A DNA stretch of 64,000 nucleotides from contig NZNT01000020.1 of NCBI GenBank assembly GCA_002695005.1, forward strand, positions 1 to 64,000, read 5' to 3'. Made by a program: the position numbers and the translations under genes. The stretch comes from Maritimibacter sp. GTDB lineage: Bacteria; Pseudomonadota; Alphaproteobacteria; Rhodobacterales; Rhodobacteraceae. Under the pieces are notes generated by a model. It saw only the letters and a program-made list of their open reading frames with translations, was not told where the DNA came from and did no database searches. Below are positions 33,740-43,501 of the stretch, in pieces (position 1 is the stretch's first letter; each line of letters opens with the position of its first letter).

Positions 33740-35413
33740 CTAGCCGAGCAGACGCCGTGCGATGACCTGCGCCTGAATTTCCGCGGCACCTTCAAAGATG
33801 TTCAGGATGCGCGCGTCGCACAGGATACGGCTGATCTGGTATTCCAGCGCGAAACCGTTGCCGCCGTGGATCTGAAGCGCGTTGTCTGCACAGGCCCAGG
33901 CCACGCGGGCACCCAACAGCTTGGCCATCCCGGCCTCGAGGTCGCAGCGCCGGTCGTTGTCCTTCTCCCACGCCGAGAAATAGGTGAGCTGACGCGCCAC
34001 CATGATTTCCACGGCCATCATGGCCAGCTTGCCGCCGACCCGTGGGAAGTTGATGAGCGATTTGCCGAATTGCTTGCGGTCCTCGGCATATTGCATTCCG
34101 GCCTCCAGCGCCGATTGCGCCACGCCGATGGCGCGGGCGGCGGTCTGGATGCGGGCGCTCTCAAAAGTCTGCATCAACTGTTTGAAGCCCTGGCCCTCTT
34201 CGCCGCCCAACAGGTTCGCGGCCGGCACCTTGAAGCCGTCGAAGCCAAGTTCGTATTCCTTCATGCCTCGATAGCCCAGCACCTCGATCTCGCCGCCGGT
34301 CATGCCTTCGGTCGGGAAGGGGGTGTCCTCGGTTCCCGGCTCTTTCTCGGCCAGGAACATCGACAGGCCCTTGTAGTTGTCCGTCGACGGATCGGTCCGG
34401 GCCAGAAGCGTCATGACGCTGGCGCGCGCCGCATGGGTGATCCAGGTCTTGTTTCCGGTCACGGTGTAGGTGTCGCCGTCGCGCACCGCGCGGGTGCGCA
34501 GGGAGCCGAGGTCGGAGCCTGTGTTGGGCTCGGTGAACACGGCGGTCGGAAGCACCTCGCCCGAGGCGATCTTGGGCAACCAGTTGGATTTCTGTTCATC
34601 CGTGCCGCCTGCGAGGATCAGCTCGGCGGCGATCTCGGACCGGGTACCCAGCGACCCCACACCGATATAGCCGCGCGAGAGTTCTTCGGACACCACGACC
34701 ATCGACGCCTTGGTCAGGCCGAGACCGCCGAGGTTTTCGGGGATGGTCAGGCCGAAAACGCCCATCTCGGCCAGTTCTTCGATCACGTCGAGCGGGATAA
34801 GCTCGTCCTTGAGGTGCCAGTCATGCGCGAATGGCACGACCTTTTCGTCGGCATAGCGGCGGAACTGCTCACGGATCATTTCGAGCTCTTCATCGAGCCC
34901 GGAGGCGCCGAAGGTCGCGTGGCCCGCGTTGTCGCGCATCAGCTCAACGAGCCGCATCCGCGCGGACTGCGTGTTGCCGCCCGAGATCAACGTCATCACG
35001 GCGGGCTGCATCATCGCGCCGATGTCCTGCGGGGCGAGCCCCATGTCGATCAGCTTGGCGGTTTCGTTCTGGCTCATCGGGATGCCGCCCTGAATCTGCC
35101 AGAGGTATTCGCCGAACGCGATCTGGAGGAGGAGCTTCTCCATCTCGCCCAGCTTGCCAGCCTCCTGAAGGTTGACCGCCCAGTTCCGGGTCTGGCGCAG
35201 GGCCTCGACATAGGTCGCGAGCCAGGCCAGCGCATGAGCGGCATACTGGTTCTCTTCCAGCAGCGCGGCCGATACCTTGCCACCCTCGCTCACCATCTCC
35301 TTCACGCTCGCCGTCGCGGCCTCCAGAACGACCTCGACAGGGCCGAGCGCCTCTCCGGTCAGGTCCAGAAGATCGTCGAGCAGCGGTTGGGTCATGGCGG
35401 CGTCCTTGGGCAT
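33740..35413 (-). CDS. mcd: Acyl-CoA dehydrogenase, probable (2S)-methylsuccinyl-CoA dehydrogenase
   Basis: The 557-aa protein has an extra N-terminal helical domain of about 160 residues before a full acyl-CoA dehydrogenase (FGLTIPENLGGLGL, TEPNTGSDLGS, GNKTWITHA, QIHGGNGF, and FEGAAEIQ holding the catalytic Glu). The long N-terminal domain and overall length are characteristic of methylsuccinyl-CoA dehydrogenase of the ethylmalonyl-CoA pathway, though other acyl-CoA dehydrogenases cannot be excluded without alignment. The start at 35413 has GGAG 6 nt upstream. Electron acceptor would be EtfAB, coded at 46410-48094. Confidence 0.8.
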   Translation of the reverse strand: MPKDAAMTQPLLDDLLDLTGEALGPVEVVLEAATASVKEMVSEGGKVSAALLEENQYAAHALAWLATYVEALRQTRNWAVNLQEAGKLGEMEKLLLQIAFGEYLWQIQGGIPMSQNETAKLIDMGLAPQDIGAMMQPAVMTLISGGNTQSARMRLVELMRDNAGHATFGASGLDEELEMIREQFRRYADEKVVPFAHDWHLKDELIPLDVIEELAEMGVFGLTIPENLGGLGLTKASMVVVSEELSRGYIGVGSLGTRSEIAAELILAGGTDEQKSNWLPKIASGEVLPTAVFTEPNTGSDLGSLRTRAVRDGDTYTVTGNKTWITHAARASVMTLLARTDPSTDNYKGLSMFLAEKEPGTEDTPFPTEGMTGGEIEVLGYRGMKEYELGFDGFKVPAANLLGGEEGQGFKQLMQTFESARIQTAARAIGVAQSALEAGMQYAEDRKQFGKSLINFPRVGGKLAMMAVEIMVARQLTYFSAWEKDNDRRCDLEAGMAKLLGARVAWACADNALQIHGGNGFALEYQISRILCDARILNIFEGAAEIQAQVIARRLLG

Positions 35414-35558
35414 GGGAATCTCCGTCTTCGAGGTCTTGTCGGTGATAGGTATTTTGCAGGTGCAGCGCAACAATAATTCGCCGGAGGTCTGCGGGCGGAT
35501 CAAAAATGTCGCGGGCGATTTTGGCTGCACCGGCGCGGGCCGCGCGGTAGGAGAGAGC

Positions 35559-36335
35559 ATGGAGCAGCTTGGCATCCTTGGGGAATTACCGGCCTGGACC
35601 CTCATCACAGGGACGGTGATCGTGCTTTTCGCGGGGTTCGTGAAAGGGGCGGTGGGGTTCGCTTTGCCCATGATCATCATCTCGGGTCTCGGCTCGATCC
35701 TGCCCGCCGAGACTGCACTTGCGGCATTGATCCTGCCGACCCTCGCCACCAACCTGCGCCAGTCCCTGCGCGGCGGCTGGCGCGGTGCCGTGGAAACCGG
35801 GCGGCGCTACTGGCTGTTTCTTGCCGCGCTCCTCATCTGCCTCGTCCTGTCGGCGCAACTGGTCAGCGTGATCCCGACACGGGCGCTGTTCCTGCTGATC
35901 GGCGGCGTCCTCATCATCTTCGGCGCGTTGCAACTGTCGGGGTGGGTTCTGCGCCTCGACCCGCTGAACCGCGTTCGCGACGAACTTGCCATCGGCGGAG
36001 TGGCGGGGGCATTGGGCGGGGTGTCGGGGATCTGGGGCCCGCCGACGGTCATGTATCTCACCGCCACCGACGCGCCCAAGGCGCAGGCGATGCGGGTACA
36101 GGGCGTGATCTACGGCATCGGCTCAATCGCGCTCCTGCTGGCGCACCTGCGTTCGGGCGTCCTGAACACCCACACGCTCCCCCTGTCGCTGGCCGCCGTC
36201 TTGCCAGCTTTTGCCGGAATGGCGCTGGGCTACATGCTGCACGACCGGATGCCACAGGCCACGTTCCGCCGCGCGATGCTTCTTGTCCTGACGATAGCGG
36301 GTCTGAACCTCGTGCGGCGCGGGATCTTCGGCTGA
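35559..36335 (+). CDS. TauE/SafE family sulfite/organic-anion exporter
   Basis: The 258-aa protein has seven or eight hydrophobic segments and the TauE/SafE pattern (FVKGAVGFALPMIIISGLG at the start; GALGGVSGIWGPPTVMYL in the middle). The family moves sulfite, sulfoacetate or other anions; the substrate here is unknown. GGAGAGAG precedes the ATG. It is divergent from mcd by 145 nt. Confidence 0.9.
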   Translation: MEQLGILGELPAWTLITGTVIVLFAGFVKGAVGFALPMIIISGLGSILPAETALAALILPTLATNLRQSLRGGWRGAVETGRRYWLFLAALLICLVLSAQLVSVIPTRALFLLIGGVLIIFGALQLSGWVLRLDPLNRVRDELAIGGVAGALGGVSGIWGPPTVMYLTATDAPKAQAMRVQGVIYGIGSIALLLAHLRSGVLNTHTLPLSLAAVLPAFAGMALGYMLHDRMPQATFRRAMLLVLTIAGLNLVRRGIFG

Positions 36336-36348
36336 TCGGGACGCGAGG

Positions 36349-36915
36349 TCAGCTCATCAACGCCGGCCCGTCGCACATGTCGGCGTGAATGATGCTGTCT
36401 TCCGGCGGAATGATGGTGAAGGTTTGCGAGAGCACGACCTCGCCATCCAGTTCGACCGCGATGGTCCACTCTCCGAGCGCCACTTCGTAGGGGTAGTCGA
36501 ACGTGAAGAGCGAGGCGTTGGGGGAATCGTCGTAGGCCGTCGTCGCGTAGCGCTCCACCGTCACGGGGGGTGAACCAAACGGCGGGTGCGTCGTCACGAT
36601 TTCCACGTTGCGCGCGCCAAGTCCCTCCTGCAACTGGAACCGGATGCCGAAGCCCAGCCCGATTTCACCCGGCACGACGTTTGTGTGGAAGTCGGCGTAC
36701 AACTCGCCGTCGATCAGGTCGATGTAGCCGCGTTCGGTCCCCGGTGCTTCCTCGCGCCCCGACGCTTCGCGGGGGCAGAAGATGCCGGCCTCGATGAACA
36801 CCATCGGGTCCCTGACCGTCAGCCCCTCCTGCGCCACCGCGACGGAGGCCAGAAGCGCGAACGCCCCGCCGGTGAGGACGGGGCGTGCAATTGTCTGGGC
36901 CAACCGGGTCAGCAT
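36349..36915 (-). CDS. Secreted DUF3859-like protein
   Basis: The 188-aa protein has a signal peptide (about 28 residues, ending SVAVAQ) and one folded domain with the segments GLGFGIRFQLQEGLG and LGEWTIAVELDGEVV. I assign DUF3859 from pattern memory with moderate confidence. Its start codon overlaps the pckA stop (TGATG), so it is translated from the pckA transcript. Confidence 0.65.
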   Translation of the reverse strand: MLTRLAQTIARPVLTGGAFALLASVAVAQEGLTVRDPMVFIEAGIFCPREASGREEAPGTERGYIDLIDGELYADFHTNVVPGEIGLGFGIRFQLQEGLGARNVEIVTTHPPFGSPPVTVERYATTAYDDSPNASLFTFDYPYEVALGEWTIAVELDGEVVLSQTFTIIPPEDSIIHADMCDGPALMS

Positions 36916-38513
36916 CAGCCGATGGCGGCGGCTTTGACGTCTTCGTCGATGTATTCGAGGTACTGCTCGAAATTCTCGGCGAACATCTTCACCAGCTTTT
37001 CCGCCTGCGCGTCGTAGGACGCCTTGTCATCCCAGGTGCGGCGCGGGTCGAGAAGGACCTCGGCAACACCGTCCACGTCCTTGGGCACGTCGAAGCCGAA
37101 GTTCGGGTCCTTGCGGTATTCGGCATCCGAAAGCGACCCGTCCAGCGCGGCGGCCAGAAGGGTGCGGGTCGCCTTGATCGGCATGCGCGAGCCGACGCCG
37201 TAAGCGCCGCCGGTCCAGCCGGTGTTCACCAGCCAGCAGGTCGCGCCGTGCTTGGCGATCTTTTCCTGAAGCAGCTTGCCGTATTCCTCGGGGCGGCGCG
37301 GCATGAAAGGTGCGCCGAAGCAGGTCGAGAAGGTCGGGATCGGCTCCACCACGCCCACCTCGGTGCCCGGCGTCTTGGAGGTGAAGCCCGACAGGAAGTG
37401 ATACATGGCCTGCGCCGGGGTCAGCCGCGCGATGGGCGGCAGGACACCATAGGCATCGCAGGTCAGCATGATGATGTTTTTCGGATGCCCGCCCAGCGAC
37501 GAGGACGAGGCGTTCGAGATATAGTGCAGCGGATAGGCGCAGCGCATGTTGTCGGTGATCGAGTTGTCCTCGAAGTCGAGCTCCAGCGTGTCCGCGTCAT
37601 AGACCATGTTCTCGATCACGGTGCCGAATTTCTCGGTCGTGGCGTAGATCTCCGGCTCTGCTTCGGCAGACAGGCTGATGGTCTTGGCATAGCAGCCGCC
37701 CTCGAAGTTGAAAGTGCCGCGATCGGACCAGCCATGCTCGTCGTCGCCGATCAGCACGCGGGTCGGGTCGGCCGAGAGCGTCGTCTTGCCGGTGCCCGAG
37801 AGGCCGAAGAAGATCGCCGTGTCGACCGGGTTGCCCGGCGCGTGGTTGGCGGAGCAATGCATCGCCATGATGCCGCGACCCGGCAGGATGTAGTTGAGCA
37901 GCGTGAAGACGGACTTCTTGTTCTCGCCCGCGTATTCGGTGCCGCCGATCAGGATCACCTTCTTTTCGAAGTTGAGCGCGATCACGGTTTCCGAGCGGCA
38001 GCCGTGCTTGTCGGGCGTCGCCTTGAAGGTCGGGCAGTTGATGATCGTGAACTCGGGCACGAACTCGTCCAGCTCGTCACGCTCCGGACGGCGCAGCATG
38101 TGGCGGATGAACAGGCCGTGCCAGGCCAGCTCGGTCACCACACGGACGTCGAGCCGGTTGGCCGGGTCCGCACCACCGAACAGGTCCTGCACGAAGTAGT
38201 CGCGACCCTTCATGTGCTCGACCATGTCGTTGTAAAGCACGTCGAACTTGGCCGGCTCCATCGGCGGGTTGTTCTCCCACCAGATCGAGTCCTTCACGTT
38301 CTCGGTCTCGACGACGAACTTGTCCTTGGGGGAGCGGCCGGTGTGCTTGCCGGTCTCGACAAGCATGGTGCCGCCCTTGCCGAGGTGGCCTTCGCCGCGC
38401 TTCAGGGCTTCTTCGATCAGAGCCGGCTCAATGAGGTTGTAATGGACATTGCCAAGCCCCGTGATGCCTTGCTCCTCCAAACGGTACGAGGGGTTCACCC
38501 GTCCAATGGTCAT
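36915..38513 (-). CDS. pckA: Phosphoenolpyruvate carboxykinase (ATP)
   Basis: The 532-aa protein has all landmarks of ATP-type PEP carboxykinase: [13 protein letters not shown] (about residues 57-69), the kinase-1a loop [14 protein letters not shown] (about 241-254) and the kinase-2 segment LIGDDEHGW. It converts oxaloacetate and ATP to phosphoenolpyruvate, the entry to gluconeogenesis. It is divergent from chvI by 375 nt. In Rhizobium, ChvI controls pckA, and this gene order fits such a link. Confidence 0.97.
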   Translation of the reverse strand: MTIGRVNPSYRLEEQGITGLGNVHYNLIEPALIEEALKRGEGHLGKGGTMLVETGKHTGRSPKDKFVVETENVKDSIWWENNPPMEPAKFDVLYNDMVEHMKGRDYFVQDLFGGADPANRLDVRVVTELAWHGLFIRHMLRRPERDELDEFVPEFTIINCPTFKATPDKHGCRSETVIALNFEKKVILIGGTEYAGENKKSVFTLLNYILPGRGIMAMHCSANHAPGNPVDTAIFFGLSGTGKTTLSADPTRVLIGDDEHGWSDRGTFNFEGGCYAKTISLSAEAEPEIYATTEKFGTVIENMVYDADTLELDFEDNSITDNMRCAYPLHYISNASSSSLGGHPKNIIMLTCDAYGVLPPIARLTPAQAMYHFLSGFTSKTPGTEVGVVEPIPTFSTCFGAPFMPRRPEEYGKLLQEKIAKHGATCWLVNTGWTGGAYGVGSRMPIKATRTLLAAALDGSLSDAEYRKDPNFGFDVPKDVDGVAEVLLDPRRTWDDKASYDAQAEKLVKMFAENFEQYLEYIDEDVKAAAIG

Positions 38514-38888
38514 CTGCGTGCTCCTGTCGCCGGCCCACCGCCGGTCTGTATGATAGTCCTGAGGGCCGGTTTCGCCTACAGGCGATAACGGCCGCTGGCC
38601 GCGATGCCGGAGAGGCAGCGCGTGAAGCGCCTATAGCATGTCGCTTTTGTGAAGGAACAGGGCGCTTTGTCGCGTTAGCGATAGCAGCAGGTCTGTTTGC
38701 GCAACCATGCGTTCCGGGGGGTGGAGCTGTTTTCCGATGCGCCACAAATCAGCCAAAATTAACCCCTATTGATGCTGAATAGACGCATACCCGTGGCCGA
38801 TTCGCACTTGGGAGTTGATTCCGTTCGTATAAATGGATTCTATGAGTGCAAAAAATTGGCAGAAACGAGCAGCACAAGGACATCTCAA
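38514..38888. other. Divergent intergenic region of pckA and chvI
   Basis: The 375 bp hold the promoters of pckA (minus) and chvI (plus). The part next to chvI (38690-38888) is AT-richer than the surroundings. A small GCCGG/CCGGC-type hairpin sits near 38528-38543 at the pckA leader. No small gene was found and no ChvI box could be assigned by eye. Confidence 0.5.
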
Positions 38889-39590
38889 ATGTCGAAAATT
38901 GCCCTGGTTGACGACGACAGGAATATCCTGACGTCGGTCTCCATAACGCTTGAGGCCGAAGGCTTCGAGGTCGAGACCTATAACGACGGCCAGCAAGCGC
39001 TGGATGCATTCAACAAAGCTTTGCCGGACATGGCCGTGTTCGACATCAAGATGCCGCGCATGGACGGCATGGACCTGCTTCAGCGGGTTCGCCAGAAAAC
39101 GAACATGCCGGTCATCTTCCTCACCTCCAAGGACGACGAGATCGACGAGGTTCTGGGGCTGCGCATGGGCGCGGACGACTACGTCAAGAAACCGTTCTCC
39201 CAGCGTCTGCTGGTCGAACGCATCCGCGCGCTTCTGCGCCGGCAGGATGCGATCGAGGGCGTCGCGATGCCCGATACCGAAGAAAACAAGGTGATGCAGC
39301 GCGGTCAGCTTTCGATGGACCCGCTGCGCCACGCCGTGACCTGGAAGGGCAAGGACGTGTCGCTGACCGTGACCGAGTTCCTCCTGCTTCAGGCGCTGGC
39401 CCAGCGTCCGGGCTTCGTGAAAAGCCGCGATCAGCTGATGGACGTGGCCTATGACGATCAGGTCTATGTCGACGACCGGACCATCGACAGCCACATCAAG
39501 CGTCTTCGCAAGAAGATGCGGACCGTGGATGACGAATTCTCGGCGATTGAGACGTTGTACGGCATCGGATACCGTTACAACGAAGAGTGA
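38889..39590 (+). CDS. chvI: Response regulator ChvI
   Basis: The 233-aa protein has an OmpR-type layout: receiver domain ([11 protein letters not shown] at the start, phosphorylation site [11 protein letters not shown] with Asp52, switch Lys in VKKPFS) and a C-terminal winged helix ([21 protein letters not shown], ... [10 protein letters not shown]). The start at 38889 has AAGGA 8 nt upstream. ChvI with ChvG is the essential or near-essential envelope and acid-stress system of alphaproteobacteria. The kinase follows after 36 nt. Confidence 0.95.
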   Translation: MSKIALVDDDRNILTSVSITLEAEGFEVETYNDGQQALDAFNKALPDMAVFDIKMPRMDGMDLLQRVRQKTNMPVIFLTSKDDEIDEVLGLRMGADDYVKKPFSQRLLVERIRALLRRQDAIEGVAMPDTEENKVMQRGQLSMDPLRHAVTWKGKDVSLTVTEFLLLQALAQRPGFVKSRDQLMDVAYDDQVYVDDRTIDSHIKRLRKKMRTVDDEFSAIETLYGIGYRYNEE

Positions 39591-39626
39591 GGCTAGGACG
39601 GGGGGTACCGTCAAGGCGGAGAGAAC

Positions 39627-41411
39627 GTGGTGCGCGATACCGAGAGTACGCATGACGGCGCCGATGTGGTGCTCGGCGAGGATTGGGTAGACCAATCCTC
39701 GGTCGATACGGAATTGCGCGCATCGCGTAACAAACGGCGCTCCATCTCCGTCAACCGATCCCCGCTCGCCCGCAAGATCATCACCTTCAATCTCCTCGGC
39801 CTCGTGGTTCTCGTGGCCGGGGTCTTGTATCTCAACCCGGTGCGCGACAGCCTCGTGGCGCAACGGGAACGCGCGCTGGTCATGACGGCGGAGCTTCTGG
39901 CGGAAGTTTTCGTCGTTCAGCAGACCATCAACGGCACCCCGTCGGGCCCCGCGCCTGAGACGGTGGCTCCGGACACGCCGGAGCCCGAACCGGCCCCGGC
40001 ACCTGAGGTCACCACCGAAACCCTGACGCCTGCCATCGTTCAGCAGGTGTTGGCCGAAACCAACGTCTATGACAGCGGCGACATCATCGTTTTCGATGCT
40101 GGGGGCGAGGTTCTGGGCACGAACGCGGGCATGTCACGCTCGAACCGGCCCGAGGTGCTGGGCCTCGAGGTCGACGAGCGCTCGACCATCATCACCGATT
40201 TCCTCAGCAGAATCTGGGAAGCGATCGCGAGCCTGATCGCCGCGCAGTCGACCGAGCCGCCGATGCCGGTCGATGGCGTATCGCTTGCGCAGGAATTGCT
40301 GCCGGACGTCTACAACGGCAACACCCGGATCAAGGGCGGACAGGACGCGACCGGGGCCACCCGGTTCACTGTCGTCACGCCCATCACGATCGACGGCACC
40401 GTGCGCGGCGCCGTCGCGCTGACCTCCGTGGGCGGGGAACTCGACGCGCTGGTGCGGGCGGAGCGCGAACAGGTGCTCCAGATGTTCGTCATCGCCATTC
40501 TTGTTTCCATCGGCCTGTCGCTGGTGCTGGCCTCGACCATCGCGAATCCGCTGGCCGACCTTGCGGCTGCGGCAGAGATCGGGCGCGACAAGAACAGCCA
40601 GGCCGCCGTCAACGCGGGGCGTGTGCGTATCCCGGACCTTTCGGGCCGCCCTGACGAAATTGGGCGTCTTTCCAAAGCGTTACGCGGCATGGTCTCGGCG
40701 CTTTATGACCGGATCGATGCGAACGAGCAGTTCGCGGCGGACGTCGCTCACGAGATCAAGAACCCGCTCGCCTCGCTGCGCTCCGCCGTCGGCACCCTGC
40801 GCATGGCGCGCAAGGACGAACAACGCGAACGGCTCCTCGACGTGATCGACCACGACGTGCGCCGTCTCGACCGGCTTGTGTCCGACATCTCCAACGCCTC
40901 CCGCCTCGACAGCGAACTGGTGAAGGAAGAGGAAGAGGCCTTCGACCTCATCAAGATGATCCGCAACCTAACCGAGTATCTGGGCAACGAGGCCGAGGGC
41001 AAAGGGGTCGACTTCATCTCCGATCTGCCCGCCGACCCCTCCGTGATCCACGGGCTCGAGGCGCGGCTGGCGCAGGTGTTCGTGAATCTCATCACCAACG
41101 CGCTGTCCTTCTGCGACGAAGGCGACGCGATCCGCGTCTGGGCACGGCACCGCGACAACCGCGTGCTGGTCGTGGTCGAGGATACCGGCCCCGGCATCCC
41201 CGAAGAGGCGCTGACCAAGATCTTCAACCGCTTCTACTCCGAGCGCCCCGAAGGCCAGTTCGGCAACAACTCCGGCCTCGGCCTCGCGATCTCGAAGCAG
41301 ATCATCGAGGCACATGGCGGCGTGATCTGGGCCGAGAACATCCGCCCGACCGACGCCGACATCACCTCTGAACCGCTCGGTGCCCGCTTCGTGGTGGGCC
41401 TGCCGGTGTGA
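39627..41411 (+). CDS. chvG: Sensor histidine kinase ChvG
   Basis: The 594-aa kinase has two membrane segments (about residues 53-72 and 285-305) with a periplasmic sensor domain between them, including a Pro/Glu-rich linker near 110-125. The cytoplasmic part has HAMP, H-box FAADVAHEIKNPLASLRSA (about 372-390), G1 VEDTGPGIP and G2 GLGLAISKQI. GTG at 39627 is the start, with GGAG upstream. The stop overlaps the hprK start (GTGA). Confidence 0.95.
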   Translation: MVRDTESTHDGADVVLGEDWVDQSSVDTELRASRNKRRSISVNRSPLARKIITFNLLGLVVLVAGVLYLNPVRDSLVAQRERALVMTAELLAEVFVVQQTINGTPSGPAPETVAPDTPEPEPAPAPEVTTETLTPAIVQQVLAETNVYDSGDIIVFDAGGEVLGTNAGMSRSNRPEVLGLEVDERSTIITDFLSRIWEAIASLIAAQSTEPPMPVDGVSLAQELLPDVYNGNTRIKGGQDATGATRFTVVTPITIDGTVRGAVALTSVGGELDALVRAEREQVLQMFVIAILVSIGLSLVLASTIANPLADLAAAAEIGRDKNSQAAVNAGRVRIPDLSGRPDEIGRLSKALRGMVSALYDRIDANEQFAADVAHEIKNPLASLRSAVGTLRMARKDEQRERLLDVIDHDVRRLDRLVSDISNASRLDSELVKEEEEAFDLIKMIRNLTEYLGNEAEGKGVDFISDLPADPSVIHGLEARLAQVFVNLITNALSFCDEGDAIRVWARHRDNRVLVVVEDTGPGIPEEALTKIFNRFYSERPEGQFGNNSGLGLAISKQIIEAHGGVIWAENIRPTDADITSEPLGARFVVGLPV

Positions 41412-41854
41412 GCCGCGACGCCGCGCGACAACCCACCCCCGAAACGATCCACGCCACGTCCGTCGCCATCGACGGCGGCGCCGTCGTCATCACAGGCGCA
41501 TCGGGCAGCGGAAAATCGGGCCTTGCGCTGGAGCTGATCGCACTCGGAGCGCGCCTGATCTCAGACGACCTCACGCGGATCGAACCGGGGGCTGAGGGGT
41601 GGCCCCACGCCGCCACGACCGGGCGTATGGCCGGTGTGATCGAGGCGCGGGGCGTCGGGCTTTTGCATGTGCCGCACGTTGCGCGCGCACCCGTTTGCCT
41701 GATCGTCGACCTCGACCGCACCGAGCAAGCGCGGCTTCCCGAACCCGTGACCAGAGTTGTTCTCGGGCAGGCGATCCCCGCCGTGGCGCGGGTTGACTCC
41801 CCTCACTTCGCAGCGTCCATTCTGGCCCTGTCAAAGGGCGGACGCGTGACATGA
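41408..41854 (+). CDS. hprK: HPr kinase/phosphorylase, short alphaproteobacterial form
   Basis: The 148-aa protein has only the catalytic C-terminal domain of HprK, with Walker [10 protein letters not shown] (about residues 29-37) and the [10 protein letters not shown] segment. The N-terminal domain of Firmicutes HprK is missing, as usual in alphaproteobacteria. It would phosphorylate Ser of HPr at 43179-43457, whose DSIMGL site is kept. It overlaps chvG and rapZ by 4 nt each, so kinase signalling and PTS control are co-translated. Confidence 0.92.
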   Translation: MSRDAARQPTPETIHATSVAIDGGAVVITGASGSGKSGLALELIALGARLISDDLTRIEPGAEGWPHAATTGRMAGVIEARGVGLLHVPHVARAPVCLIVDLDRTEQARLPEPVTRVVLGQAIPAVARVDSPHFAASILALSKGGRVT

Positions 41855-42735
41855 GCGAAACGACACAGACCGAAACTCCGCCCAGCGTGGTGCTGGTCAC
41901 TGGCCCGTCCGGTGCCGGACGCACCACGGCGATCCGGGTGTTCGAGGACCTGGGTTACGAGAGCATCGACAATCTGCCCATCAGCATGATCCCCCGGCTC
42001 CTGCATGGCTCGCCCCCCGATCACCCGATCGCGCTTGGCATCGACGTGCGCAACCGCGATTTCTCAACCGCCGCCGTGCTCGACCTGATCGACGCGGGCG
42101 AGGCTGGATGGTCCGACCGTATCCAGGTGCTGTTTCTCGATTGCCGGCCCGACGTACTGGTCAACCGGTATTCCGAGACGCGCCGCCGCCACCCGCTCGC
42201 CCCGGAAGAGACGCCCGAGGCCGGAATCGCGCGCGAGACGGACCTGCTTCAACCCATCCGGGTGCGCGCCGACGTTCTGATCGACACGTCGGAAATGTCG
42301 CCGCACGAACTCAAGGCCGAACTCCTCGCGATTTTCGACCCTGAAGACGACACCAAACTGTCGCTCTCGGTGCAGAGCTTTTCCTATAAACGCGGGGTTC
42401 CGCGCGGGCTCGACCTCGTGTTCGACGTGCGGTTCCTGAACAACCCGCACTGGGAGCCCGCGCTGCGCAAACTCACAGGCCGCGCGCAGGAGGTGGCCGA
42501 TTACGTCGCCCGCGATCCACGTTATGCTGCATTCACTGAAAAGACTCTCGACCTGCTCGAATTCCTGCTCCCGGCCTATGCCGAAGAGGGCAAAGCGCAC
42601 CTTGCCGTAGGGTTCGGGTGCACCGGGGGACGTCACCGTTCGGTGACCCTTGCGGAATCTATGGCCAAGGCCCTTGCAGACAAGGGCTGGCAGGTGTCAA
42701 TTAGGCACCGGGAGCTCGAGCGCCACGGGATATGA
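41851..42735 (+). CDS. rapZ: RNase adapter protein RapZ (YvcJ family)
   Basis: The 294-aa protein has an N-terminal P-loop domain ([21 protein letters not shown], with LESIDNLP-type segment following) and the conserved C-terminal domain ([13 protein letters not shown]). In enterobacteria RapZ controls glucosamine-6-phosphate synthase mRNA with RNase E; the role in alphaproteobacteria is less clear. The Walker A lysine is Arg here (GAGRTT), which I believe is common in related species. It overlaps hprK by 4 nt. Confidence 0.94.
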   Translation: MSETTQTETPPSVVLVTGPSGAGRTTAIRVFEDLGYESIDNLPISMIPRLLHGSPPDHPIALGIDVRNRDFSTAAVLDLIDAGEAGWSDRIQVLFLDCRPDVLVNRYSETRRRHPLAPEETPEAGIARETDLLQPIRVRADVLIDTSEMSPHELKAELLAIFDPEDDTKLSLSVQSFSYKRGVPRGLDLVFDVRFLNNPHWEPALRKLTGRAQEVADYVARDPRYAAFTEKTLDLLEFLLPAYAEEGKAHLAVGFGCTGGRHRSVTLAESMAKALADKGWQVSIRHRELERHGI

Positions 42736-42774
42736 GGCGCAAAGGGCAAGGGACGAAAATTCGAGGTTCATCGC

Positions 42775-43182
42775 GTGATCGGAATCGTGATCGTTGCGCA
42801 TGGCGGCCTTGCCGGTGAATACCTGTCTGCGGTCGAACACGTGGTGGGAAAACTGGAAGGGGTCCGGGCCATCCGTATCGCCGCCGACTGCGACCGTGCT
42901 CGCAAGCGGTCCGAGATCATGGCCGCGGCGGATGCGGTCGACACGGGCGACGGCGTGATCGTCGTCGTGGACATGTTCGGCGGCTCGCCCTCGAACCTTT
43001 CGCTGCCGGCCTGCGCCGGTCGCAACCGCAAAATCCTCTATGGTGCGAACCTACCGATGCTCGTGAAACTGGCGAAAACCCGCCACGGAACGGTGGAAGA
43101 GGCCACGCGGGCAGCGCTGGCCGCCGGTCGCAAGTACATTGATGCCATCGACGGTGCGACGGCGGAGGACACGCATCCATGA
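42775..43182 (+). CDS. PTS EIIA component, mannose family
   Basis: The 135-aa protein is an EIIA-Man domain with the phosphorylated His9 in IVIVAHGGLAGEYL and the DMFGGSPSNLSL segment. No EIIB, EIIC or EIID partner is found, so it acts in regulation, not sugar uptake. GTG at 42775 is the start. The stop overlaps the HPr start (ATGA). Confidence 0.93.
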   Translation: MIGIVIVAHGGLAGEYLSAVEHVVGKLEGVRAIRIAADCDRARKRSEIMAAADAVDTGDGVIVVVDMFGGSPSNLSLPACAGRNRKILYGANLPMLVKLAKTRHGTVEEATRAALAAGRKYIDAIDGATAEDTHP

Positions 43183-43457
43183 GCACGTCACTCGCGCGGA
43201 AGATGAAAATCGTGAACGAAAAAGGCCTTCATGCACGGGCCTCGGCAAAATTTGTGGACGTCGTGGAAAACCATGACGCCCGCGCACGCGTATCTAAGGA
43301 TGGGATGGAGGCCGAAGGCGACTCGATCATGGGCCTCCTGATGCTTGCCGCGTCCCGCGGCTCGGAAATCGAGGTTGAGACCTCGGGGCCACAGGCCGAA
43401 GCGTTGATGGAGGCGCTCGATTCGCTGGTGGCTGACAAATTCGGCGAAGGCATGTAG
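43179..43457 (+). CDS. ptsH: Phosphocarrier protein HPr
   Basis: The 92-aa protein has the active His in KGLHARASAKFV (His18) and the regulatory Ser in GDSIMGLLML, the target of HprK. It passes phosphate to the EIIA-Man coded directly upstream. Enzyme I (ptsP or ptsI) is not in the window. Together with hprK and EIIA it forms the alphaproteobacterial regulatory PTS. Confidence 0.94.
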   Translation: MSTSLARKMKIVNEKGLHARASAKFVDVVENHDARARVSKDGMEAEGDSIMGLLMLAASRGSEIEVETSGPQAEALMEALDSLVADKFGEGM

Positions 43458-43501
43458 AAACACGTGTCGCGCGAGTCGCACAATATGAGGGGGCACCCCG
43501 T

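Noticed and set aside
33866-35476. Long plus-strand open frame opposite the acyl-CoA dehydrogenase.
   Set aside because: It is a His/Gly/Arg-rich mirror of a clearly conserved minus-strand enzyme.
36885-38588. Long plus-strand open frame opposite pckA.
   Set aside because: pckA on the minus strand has all catalytic motifs; the plus frame is antisense.
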